Source: Reticulitermes lucifugus (taxonomy: Eukaryota; Arthropoda; Insecta; Blattodea; Rhinotermitidae). Taken from it: a stretch of DNA of 28,614 nt. The notes under the pieces are model-generated. The model was given only the letters and a program-made list of their open reading frames with translations, was not told the origin of the DNA and ran no database searches. Both the position numbers and the translations under genes were made by a program. Below are positions 11,432 through 19,890 of this stretch, piece after piece (within the stretch, counting starts at the first letter, position 1; every line of letters starts with the position of its first letter). The DNA is taken from positions 9,745 through 38,358 of the forward strand of contig JAKCWW010000810.1 of NCBI GenBank assembly GCA_026260175.1. Direction: 5' to 3'.

Positions 11432-11467
11432 TGTTAACTGTGGAAGGACTATAAACTAACAGGTGAA

Positions 11468-11695
11468 CATGGTGCAATGAAAGGCAAGTTTTGAGATTTG
11501 AGCTCTTTTGGGACTTTACGCAGGGTAGAATGGTAATTTCGTACTGACGTTTCGGGACAACCTATCCGGTCCCATCTTCAAGGGACTGTTTAACCCTTGA
11601 AGATGGGACCGACATGTTGTCCCAAAACGTCGCTAAGGGATAACATTCTAAGCTGCGTAAAATCCCAAAATAGCGCAGATCTCATTTACACCATG
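11468..11695. mobile_element. Foldback/MITE-like inverted-repeat element
   Basis: Two arms of about 100 bp mirror each other around a short centre at about 11588-11593. Matching pairs from the outside in are: catggtg (11468-11474) with caccatg (11689-11695); ttttgggactttacgcag (from 11507) with ctgcgtaaaatcccaaaa (to 11670); gacgtttcgggacaac with gttgtcccaaaacgtc; and ggtcccatcttcaaggg with cccttgaagatgggacc next to the centre. The arms differ by about 15-25 per cent with small indels, so the insertion is old. There is no internal open frame, which fits a non-autonomous foldback. A one-armed relative is at 19786-19890. The superfamily is not identifiable here, and I saw no clear target-site duplication. 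Confidence 0.8.
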
Positions 11696-11699
11696 ATGG

Positions 11700-12289
11700 A
11701 AGCCTGAAATCACGAATGCAAAGTTTTGCATTTCTTCATTGCCAAGGTCTGACAAAATTAACTTGCTTGTTACTTCCCCTTTTCTTAACTCAGAGCAAGT
11801 ATGAAATAAAAAAGGATACGAAATTTACTGTATACTTTTGCCAAGGCACTTAAAATTGTGTGCAATTACTGCGTAGACATTGTTAATGCATTCATATTAC
11901 ACACTTCCGATTTTTTTTCTGTTTACAAGAGTGCTTATTAATTTTCTAATTTGAGTGTTGTACCGCATTTAAATTTTAGCTACTGCACATTTTAACAATG
12001 ACAAGGAAAGAAACTACGTCCCGGACGAAGAACGTGTATTTGTGCTTGTCTGCGTACCGTTATAATGGTGTATTTGTTAGCAGGCATAGAGCTGTTTTGA
12101 AAAATATAATATTTTGTAAGCTAAGACATTGTGTTGCTGGATTAACTTAGCCACATCCATATGGACGAATGATGTGCTGCATGACGTATTGCCAACTCTC
12201 TCATAAATATTCAAGAAGTAGCGTTGAGTGTTGGCCATAACCATAGAGAAGGTGTGCTTTTGGTTAGGCCTAATATATCGGAATTGTGA
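11700..12289. other. No recognisable gene
   Basis: AT-rich, unrecognised. The minus-strand frame at 12077-12340 (87 codons) partly overlaps the 3' UTR of LINE copy B and has no known motif. Confidence 0.5.
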
Positions 12290-12545
12290 TGTTGAAATAA
12301 TTCCAGTACGTACTTCAAACGCTCTATCTCCATTTATCAAAGACCTTCTTCAGAATGTAATAGTTCCTCAGCTAGTGGAAAAGTTCACTGCATTTTGTGG
12401 AAACCGGAAGTATATTGCCGCATTAAAAAACCCCTCCACCTGTCCCAATCCCGAGCCAGATCAATCCACTCCATTCCCCAAACTATTTCTTGGAGATCCA
12501 TTTTAATCATATTCTCCCATTTATGCCTATGTCTTAAACATTTTC
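12290..12545 (-). mobile_element. 3' end of a non-LTR retrotransposon (LINE copy B), C-terminal frame still open
   Basis: The minus strand from about 12540 reads without interruption RHRHKWENMIKMDLQEIVWG, then a segment ending in RDWDRWRG. After a one-base shift near the end it reads AAIYFRFPQNAVNFSTS and a stop at 12370-12368. This matches copy A (RRPMYRWEYDTEIDLQ...AMNLQVP) and is the best preserved of the three C-terminal copies. The insertion lacks everything upstream of this segment, as expected for 5' truncation. The 3' UTR aligns with copy A through ctcagctagt and on to about 12300, but the ttag tail is not clear. Plus-strand frames at 12228-12506 and 12395-12634 are shadows of this element. 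Its role in the intact element, C-terminal to the reverse transcriptase, is unknown to me. Confidence 0.8.
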
Positions 12546-13267
12546 AATACCGACAAAGCATGCAGAAGAAGGCAGTATGCTTTAAGTTGAACTTGAAAAG
12601 TTCAGGCTCAGTACTGGTAAGTTCCGCTCTATAAAATGTGGCTCTTCCAATTTGTAAGGTCTGATAAACTGATAATCTCACATGTGACGACAGATATTCT
12701 ACGCCGTATGTCCTTATCCATTTGATTGTTAAGGTCAATAGCCATTACAGAAAAAAAGTTACTGGTGAACCAAAGGCAAGAATTACTACTTGTTGTCCTG
12801 GAACCAGATGAATTCCATAACTTGTGTCATTCTGTAGTTTGTAATCGTCCTGCTAAAACAGCGAATTGATAAACGTGAGAATGAAGGAGAAAAAATATAA
12901 CGTAAAAGTACATAGCGATCCAAATTAAATGAGATGATGTAAAAAAAATCTTATAAGATAAAAAAGGGGGTCTTTGTGAAATAAACAATAGGTAACAAGA
13001 ATCAAAGTAATGTTATAAATAATAAGTATTTAAATCATGAAAATTATTCCAATTAGGAGTATTTAACCGTTACAAATTTGTATCTTTCCAAAAAAGAAAA
13101 AAGGAAAGAAATATAAGAAGCACGTCGCTGTAAAAATTTCACGCATACATTTTTTGGGAAACCTCTCCGAAGAATTCGTCTTAGAAGACGGAAAACTAAC
13201 ATATTTTTTTTAGGTACACCGACTTTGATTATGGGAAGCAGATGGCACTGCTTTCATCTGGTGTAAA
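12546..13267. other. No recognisable gene
   Basis: AT-rich, with purine-rich runs between about 12880 and 13110. The minus frame at 12544-12738 is short and unrecognised. Nothing else is supported. Confidence 0.5.
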
Positions 13268-13279
13268 ATGACGTACTCT

Positions 13280-13549
13280 CTTCTTTTTATTGAAGGGCCC
13301 CGCAGCAGATGCTACGGAAGCACCGCAGCCTTGAAGATTTATTGTGCAACCCAATGAGGAAGATGTTGAAGATCATGAAGTTTTTTATGCTTTCCATTTT
13401 AATGGAGCACCGGTGGAATGAAATTGACAAGGGAAAGCCGAAGTACTCGGTGTCCAGTGCCACTTTGTCCACCACAAATCCCAAATGGACTGACCCGGGA
13501 TCGAACCCGGGCCTCCGCAGTGAGAGGCCAGCGACTAACCGTCTGACCC
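13280..13549 (-). mobile_element. tRNA-derived SINE, near full length, with target-site duplication (SINE 4)
   Basis: On the minus strand the element opens with tgggtcagacggttagtcgc (A-box region, complement of 13531-13550), then ggcctctcactgcggaggcc and a canonical B box gggttcgatccc (complement of 13497-13508) set in a cccggg...cccggg stem. The body includes gggatttgtggtggacaaag and ends in an A-rich tail, caataaaaagaagag. The flanks read atgacgtactct (13268-13279) and atgacgcattct (13550-13561), 10/12 identical, which fits a target-site duplication and fixes both ends. The short frames at 13287-13484 (minus) and 13309-13584 (plus) lie inside the SINE and are not genes. It belongs to the same family as SINE 2. 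Confidence 0.9.
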
Positions 13550-13561
13550 ATGACGCATTCT

Positions 13562-14396
13562 TGTTAGTGGTAATGGACCTTTAGTTTCTGCTGTCACAGA
13601 ATTAGTGCCTGCAGTGGACAAATACTTGTATTTTGAGCATACTCGCCTGCATACCTAGCACAAGTAAGGGACTCAGGAACTTGCTTCCTACATAACACGA
13701 ATATTCAAAGGCCAACTAAACCATTGCTACCAGGTATTAGAGGGTTTAGGGATTTTCATTTAATGTTTACTGGTTGACATATTCTCTAAGACGAAAGAGA
13801 TCTTGGGTTACTATATAAAGGACTTGGAATTTCATCCATTTTCTTCTTCGTTTCTATGTATAAAATATTCAGCCTTTTATGTCTCTTTACTGTACCCTGG
13901 AGAAAGAGTTAGCACGATAGCAATACAGCGAGCTCAGGTCAGCAGAGGGAAGGTAGAAGTGAGGAGGAAAACGATCAAAGGGAGAACAGATCGATTCATA
14001 CAAACTGCAACATTCTCGTGACATGCTCTTTTTCTTAAACTCTACGGTTTTAAGTAAAATAGATCTAGTTTTACAAACAATTTGTCACTATTTTCAGGAC
14101 CGACCACTACAAGAAGAGACATCTTGGACTGCTGGATTCTGAAGGTGCAGAATTGTCATGCTTCTCCGAAATGTCGGCAAACATTTACCAGTCGACATGG
14201 CGTAACAACCTAGAAGATTTAGATCTTCAACACGGCTGTGACAACTTAAAATCTCTCATATTTTTGTGTTATTCTTTGAGTCCGTGTCTCAGAAATATAT
14301 GGCCAAGGGAAAGAAAACAGATAAATGTAAGTGAATACGTTGGAGGCAAAAGTGATTCAGCTAGCATAAAGGAAGAACTTCCTTCTCAGAAGTCCA
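13562..14396. other. No recognisable gene
   Basis: Open frames at 13803-14021 (72 codons) and 14153-14485 (110 codons) on the plus strand match nothing I know. The longer one ends in the 21-bp tandem repeat described at 14397-14464. Confidence 0.45.
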
Positions 14397-14464
14397 CAGT
14401 TACTCAGTTAGTCAAGACAGTTACTCAGTTAGTCAAGACAGTTACTCAGTTAGTCAAGGCAGTT
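14397..14464. repeat. 21-bp tandem repeat, three copies
   Basis: The unit cagttactcagttagtcaa plus one base occurs at 14397-14417, 14418-14438 and 14439-14459, with a partial fourth start (cagtt). The copies are almost identical (a single change, aag a to aag g, in the third), so the expansion is recent or kept uniform. The unit keeps frame, spelling VTQLVK(T/A) three times near the end of the open frame at 14153-14485. That frame has no other sign of being a gene. Confidence 0.9.
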
Positions 14465-16215
14465 CCCGACTTCTATAAATTCTGAAGGTTCCGTGTCGTG
14501 TTCACAAAAGCAAACTTTATCCAAAACCACTTTAACTTGCACCGTCAGAAGCTGCTTTCTCAAGATCTATTTCTTATATTATCCGGCCATTCATCAGAGC
14601 TTTTTCAATTACTCCACTCAGTCCTTTCAACAAACATGTTGTACATACTTCTCACATTCTCTATACGTATTTTATATCTCACAAATCTCAGCGTCCTTGA
14701 TTTAATAATTGCATTAATAAAATTTTCTAAATGTTAGAATTTATGAAGCTCTATTTTACTTAATTTTCTTTAACTGTCTATTACTTCCTATCTCTTAGAT
14801 TAAATTTCTGTCCTCAGTACCCTGCTTCTAAAGGCACTTTATATAAGTGTATGTTCTCCATAAAATATTTATCCCTTCGATGTAGCAATTCTGATTTCTT
14901 TTTCAAATATGAACATTTGAACAATAGTGTTCAACACATTACCATGTGATATAACATTTACAAAATGCCCTGCATTCTGATCACGCCAAGCCTTTGGTTA
15001 GATTTTCATGAATTCCTATGTAGGAGTCCTTTAAAAAGTTTTCAAACGAAGCTAAGTTTCGTGTAAATCGGCCCAGCGAGATTCACACATACTGGAGGGC
15101 TAAATAAATTTCCATCCGTTCTTTCAATATTGCTTGAAGGATTTGGAAAACATTCGGCATAGAATATCACCACGTAATAGTAGAACGACTCTAAGGTGCG
15201 CAAAAACCAGAGCATAACAGTCGTATTACTTGATGGCTTAAAATACGTATATTTTTTCGACAGTATTTTATAGGGCATTCTTCTGATTTTGGTAGAATTC
15301 GGTGCGTTTATATTTCCATAAAACGTTTTAGGAGTTGTGAGTGTTCTAAAAAGTGATACAGCGAAACCCACGCTCGATTTACTGGAGTAAACAAATTCTT
15401 ATCCATACCTTCCACACTTATTTTCAAATTTGGGTGGGTTAAAATTAGTACAAGATATCCGTAAATAATGCCATTATAAATGTGTGAGTTTCGTGAAAAT
15501 TGTTACAGAGAAGATGGTTCTTTCCTGTGGGCGTAAATAAAATGCATGTACCGTAAACTGTATGAAATTTTGGAAGTAATGAACGCCTTGGTAGAGTATC
15601 TGTATTACGTTTGGAATCTTGTTATTTAAAAGTTTCAAAACATACGATAATTCTGTGATTTTAAAATTTCTGACTTACGTCCTTAGTATGCCTATATGGT
15701 ATAATCTACGAAAAAAGCCCGCTGTGCCAGAGGGTTGATTTATTTTAAAAATACTTTATACACTACAATATTTCTTAGTACTTCCTGATTTGTAATTACT
15801 GAAGGAAGTGCTTTGTGATCAAAGATATTTTCTTATTACCAACGCCACTAGGTAGTAAATATTTGAGCTATGGAGAGATAATAAAAATAAAATGACCGCA
15901 ATTTATTGATAAAGAGTTATTTTCGTAAAGTAGGTCACAGTAATAGCAGATCCATTGGTCTTGAAGCAGTAGTGAAATGGGATCATACATACTGAAGAAC
16001 ACTTGTTGTTCGCAATTTCAATTCGTGCTTCTAGACAGGTAATATCTTTCTCACGGCATGTTCCTGCAGTCCGAAGCAAAGCACTTGTCATTGTGCCTGC
16101 AAAGTCTCGCTGTTATTCGAGGTATTTGAAGTACTGTTTATTTCTTACTGAGAGCTGTGCCATATGTCATTGTATAAACCTCCAATATACACTGCTTGGA
16201 GAAAACAAATCAGAC
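14465..16215. other. No recognisable gene
   Basis: AT-rich. Two overlapping plus frames at 14493-14737 and a 109-codon minus frame at 15042-15371 are unrecognised. The latter begins with ATG and has a mixed, not obviously coding, composition. Plus and minus frames around 15903-16236 overlap one another. No repeats or RNA genes were found. Confidence 0.45.
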
Positions 16216-16429
16216 TTGCAAATCTCAAGGCAGTGACTATTAAAATTACTGTATTCTGGTTTATAAGTACCAACGTCCTCCACATCCGAAACGTCGGTAC
16301 TTTTCTACCAGACTATATAGCGTCCCACCCTCAGTGTAGGCAATATTCCTCGCGGCCTCTTATTATCTTAGGAGAGAATTGCTTACTTGCTTTAAGACCC
16401 GCATTTTTTATTGCAAATCTTAAAGCAGT
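16216..16429. repeat. 19-bp direct repeats flanking an inverted repeat
   Basis: ttgcaaatctcaaggcagt (16216-16234) recurs as ttgcaaatcttaaagcagt (16411-16429), 17/19 identical, 195 bp apart. Because 195 is a multiple of three, the plus frame at 16164-16499 spells ANLKAV twice. Between them 16252-16276 and 16291-16316 form an inverted repeat of about 25 bp (about 20 matches) with a 14-bp loop. It includes agtaccaacgt against acgtcggtact and shares the word cgaaacgtcggta with the foldback relative at 19.8 kb. This could be a small decayed element with direct terminal repeats, or two unrelated repeats. Confidence 0.5.
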
Positions 16430-16919
16430 TTTATGCACGGTGTTCTTTATTTACCCTATATTATATGGTGGTTATGATATATACCAGTGTACCGCCTGAT
16501 TTGAAATAAAGACTCGGCATTTACAATACAGATTGTTTTTATACACTTGGTTTGAATTTAAGAACAAAACACTCGGTACTTCCTTATATAAACTTAACTG
16601 AGTAATGTTTAATGGAGATGTAATATGCCTTCTGTGGGATATGAAGTAAATATTTAAATGTTATTTGAATGAACTTGTTTTGTACAGTGACAAATAAATC
16701 TGAAAGGTAAGTACAAATAAATGTTTTACTGTATTTTTCAGAAAATTTAAAAACATTGTGTAAATGGAAGGCTTACGTAACATTATTTGAGTGCGAAGTT
16801 CCAGATCCTCAATTATGTTACTCTACTTAGAGGCTTTAGCCTATATATTTGTAAAATAATATAACTATATTCTCCTAAAGGAAATGCTGAATTCCCGAAA
16901 AGAGTTCAAAATGATAACC
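16430..16919. other. No recognisable gene
   Basis: AT-rich, with nothing supportable apart from the end of the unrecognised open frame at 16164-16499. Confidence 0.5.
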
Positions 16920-16992
16920 GAGTCCCATTATTCGAACCTGATACCTCTCGAATGCGAATCAGATAATAAGAGTTCTTTATAACCATATCCCT
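16920..16992 (-). mobile_element. Possible relic of a tRNA-derived SINE head
   Basis: On the minus strand the run gggatatggttataaagaac is followed by gattcgcattcgagaggtat and caggttcgaataatggg. The last contains ggttcgaataa, close to a B box, about 40 bp after an A-box-like tggttataaag. Order and spacing are those of a tRNA head, but both boxes are mutated and no body or flanking duplication can be defined. It could be coincidence. Confidence 0.35.
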
Positions 16993-17585
16993 TTAAACAG
17001 TAAGTACTAGAGAGCGACAGTGTTTTAGGATAGCTGGAGATATATAATATTATTTAGAGACAAATGTTTTACCGCAACTTGCAAAATTTATTTTAGAAAC
17101 CGTTGTACGATTGACACAAAACGTTACTGATTCTCTTATAATCTATAGAACAATCTAATTAAAACACAAAGCTTTGAATAAGACAAGCACCAAAATTAAT
17201 TTCGCCTTCAAATATAGTGGGAATTGCTTAACTTTCAGAGCGAATCCTTAATGCGTACGACAGGTTCTGTTCTATTGGTGTATAAAACTTAATTTGAGTT
17301 ACTATAAACACTTCTACGAAACCTTTCTCCAATAAAACACACATTCGTACAAAATACGTAATATTCCTTCTCTAATACAGCCTTCCTAAATTCCAAAGTA
17401 TCAAAACTTGCAGCAAATTCCTGACGAGTAAACGTTCAAATAATCCTTTCAAGAAGATATTGTTTCTTCAGAAAGTCAGTAAATTCCCCGAAATTTAGTG
17501 GACGCGACGTTTCATTTCCGTGTTCATAACACCTCAAATCTGGTCTCTATCTGAACGATGAGAAATGCATAAGAAACATTGAGTA
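16993..17585. other. No recognisable gene
   Basis: AT-rich with no motif, repeat or plausible open frame that I can support. Confidence 0.5.
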
Positions 17586-17712
17586 TAGACATAGGCATAG
17601 ATGGGAGCTTAATTAAATGAGGTATAAAGCTATGAACTGTCTTCCTGTGCCTCAGGATAGGTCTAGTGGCATGCTCTTTTAAACATTTAATGAACCTTCG
17701 AGTTCTAAAAGA
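17586..17712 (+). mobile_element. Heavily decayed LINE 3' end (LINE copy D, plus strand)
   Basis: The plus strand reads agacataggcatagatggga at 17587-17606, encoding RHRHRW as in LINE copy B, then aattaaatgaggt where B has attaaaatggatct. Next comes ctcaggataggtctagtggc, where B has gctcgggattgggacaggtgg. Finally 17689-17710 (beginning aatgaaccttcgagttctaa) matches the terminal A-M-N-L-x-V coding segment of copies A and B. Several indels break the frame. The minus frame at 17524-17733 is only the antisense of this relic. It is the sole copy of this family on the plus strand. Confidence 0.7.
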
Positions 17713-18714
17713 GGTGGGTATTTTCTCGAACATCGAATGTTAGGAGTCTGTGTTAGACTCCTAATCCGCTGTTCTTCTCGTCGTACAATAATGAGTTAAT
17801 GTCATTAAAGCAAAAACATATATTTATAACATTTATATATTAAAAGGCCTATTTTTGATTGCCTTTTTTTTATAATCATCAATGTTGTCTCCTAACATTT
17901 ATACGAAATCTTAACTTAAGATATGTTATAAAATCTTAACACATCGATGTTTTTGACAGATGATATTCCCTATTCCTACGACCTCGTTAAAAGGCGGAAG
18001 CAGTTGTGACGTAGAAAGGCTTTATAGGGAGGGTACTACTGTGACCTAGAATATAATAGCAGTAAAGAGAAGAGCTCCGTGATAGGAAACAAGGACCTTA
18101 CCAGCTACGACAAATCGTAATCGTGCTGAACACGATCACGGGATGAAACCAAGATTATTGCTTTGGTTTAAATACTAAACTTACGTATGAAACAGCACCT
18201 GCTGGTATTCTCATCGCCAACGGATAATGTGTATTTTGACCAGGATGCTGATAATTAAATTATGAAGGAATTAACAAATGCATAAAAATTGTAGCAAAAT
18301 AATGCAGTGTTAAACATAATCACCAGGTCAAAATAGGATGGAACATTGAGTGGTACATGATACTATTACTTGTGAATACTTACTACTTCGACACAAGAGC
18401 ACCGCTCTCTTTCCTATCACATGGAGGGCGACAGGTATTTGCCTGACCTCAGAAGTTTTTTGGGTGAGACATGCCATACAAATAAATGGAAAATGAAAGT
18501 GTAAAAACCCTTATATTATGCGAGATACGAGGTTATTACAGCGGTAACTGTAAGGATTGCTTTTGGGGGGAAATGCGACGCCGTGTAAATTGACAAATTT
18601 TTAAAAAGGTACAGGGCATCACATCACAGAATAAAGAAATGTTTGTTAATTGAGAGTTCGTCTAAACTCACCAAAAGCGAAGAACGCATCATAAGCTATT
18701 GTTGTTAAGAGGGT
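17713..18714. other. No recognisable gene; one short perfect hairpin
   Basis: A 9-bp stem with a 5-base loop, taggagtct/agactccta, lies at 17741-17763. The rest is AT-rich and unrecognised. Confidence 0.5.
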
Positions 18715-19229
18715 GTGCCAAATGTTTCATATGTCCAGCACATCCGTTTCAGTTTTAGAGTGAATGTAATCCCAGAACACAATGTGCGAGGTAAGAACCC
18801 GTCGAGCGTCCAGCTTCAATACGCGTCACTGCCCAAGCGGGACAGCAGGAATCACGCCAGACCACGCACATACAGGCCAACGGGCTTCGTAACACATGCT
18901 TATGACATGTTTAAGTCTGAAGTTCATCCAAATAATATAAAAAACTTAGTTAATACCTCACAAGAACATGCTGCGTCCCTATTGCGAAGGACAAGTTGTT
19001 GATGATGTTCAGGGAAATAACCGCTGTGTATTCCGACGATAATACAAACCCCACGGGCCTAAATACAATCTTTGGGCAAACATCTAAGCAAGTGGAATTC
19101 CTACATATAACGATTGTTTTTATTAAGGGATTAGACGACAAGATCCAGAGTATATTCGCTGCTCTCACTGCTGGAGCCCGCTCTCTAATTAGTGTACTTG
19201 TTACATATAACAAAACACGTGCAGTGTAA
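18715..19229 (+). other. GC-richer stretch with open frames, possibly an old repeat-derived exon
   Basis: This stretch is richer in GC than its surroundings and keeps two plus-strand frames open: 18715-19002 (95 codons, no ATG needed) and 18996-19229 (77 codons). The second begins MLMMFREITAVYSDD and contains NPTGLNTIFGQ. I have an uncertain memory of similar FREI-AVY...CGQ open frames being repetitive in cockroach gene predictions. There is a good 5' splice-site match, cgag|gtaaga, at 18787-18796, and a pyrimidine-rich cag/tag just upstream. The candidate is a fragment of a dispersed repeat or an exon. The evidence does not decide, and function is unknown. Confidence 0.25.
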
Positions 19230-19504
19230 GTACATGACCTGCGGTGTTACGTATGAAGTTATTTTCTGAATTTAGGTAAGCAGAACAGCTCCATCGCAGT
19301 TATTAAGTAACCCCGTGGAAGAGAGTTCATCTTTATAACCTAACATTCGGTAAGGTACTCAAGGAATTCATCACTTTGCAGGACTCCGAAGATACATCAC
19401 TCTCTTCACAAAATCCAACTATCGGTTCTTGATGAATCCAGCCCATACCCACATTTTATTTCCTTAATATCAACTTTATCCATAATAGTCATTTACACAC
19501 TTTA
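19230..19504. other. No recognisable gene
   Basis: Unremarkable AT-rich sequence between the open stretch at 18715-19229 and the SINE-like repeat at 19505. Confidence 0.5.
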
Positions 19505-19700
19505 TAGCTTTCGATTCAAGGCAGGAGCCAGAGGTTTTTCTCTTCTCCAAAGCGTCCAGACGGTCTCTGGGGCTCACCTAACTTCGTACTCAAAAAATAA
19601 GAGGGGCCTTTCTCCAGGGGTAAAGCTGTTGGACCGTCAATCTGACCACTGATTTCCATTTAGTGTCCACGTTAAGAATATGTGAAGCTACACAATTTAC
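19505..19700 (+). mobile_element. Diverged SINE-like repeat (relative of 1262-1500)
   Basis: A degraded B-box-like word, tttcgattcaag, at about 19508-19519 is followed by a GC-richer body containing gtccagacggtctctggggc and gaggggcctttctccagggg. The body shares its order of words with 1262-1500. The arrangement (B box, then a body with a tctctggggctcacc segment) recalls insect tRNA-SINE bodies, but the A box and head are missing or too decayed to see. Boundaries are approximate. Confidence 0.45.
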
Positions 19701-19785
19701 TCCCCCGTTTACTTTGATTCTTTTCACAAGGGCAAATCTACTTTTACCATTACACTTCACAAATGAATTTATGATCCTTCATGTA

Positions 19786-19890
19786 CTGCTTGACCCTTAA
19801 AGATGGGACATATATACCGTCCCGAAACGTCGGTAACTACCTACCTATAAACGCTACGGAACATCCCACAAGAGCGAAGATCTAAATTTA
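19786..19890. mobile_element. Single arm of the foldback element family
   Basis: The sequence aligns end to end with the right arm of the 11468-11695 element. cccttaaagatgggac matches cccttgaagatgggac, gtcccgaaacgtcgg matches gtcccaaaacgtcgc, and aagagcgaagatct matches aatagcgcagatct. No opposite arm is visible on the left (19701-19785), so this is a solo arm or a half-deleted copy. Confidence 0.75.

Noticed and set aside
12228-12634. Two plus-strand open frames (92 and 79 codons)
   Set aside because: They are antisense shadows of LINE copy B, whose real coding sense is the minus strand.
13287-13584. Overlapping 65- and 91-codon frames
   Set aside because: Both lie inside SINE 4, defined by tRNA boxes and target-site duplications.
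15042-15371. 109-codon minus frame beginning with ATG
   Set aside because: No recognised motif, no splice or promoter context, and a length within what chance gives in 28 kb on six frames. Not listed as a gene.
17524-17733. 69-codon minus frame
   Set aside because: It is the antisense of the plus-strand LINE relic D.
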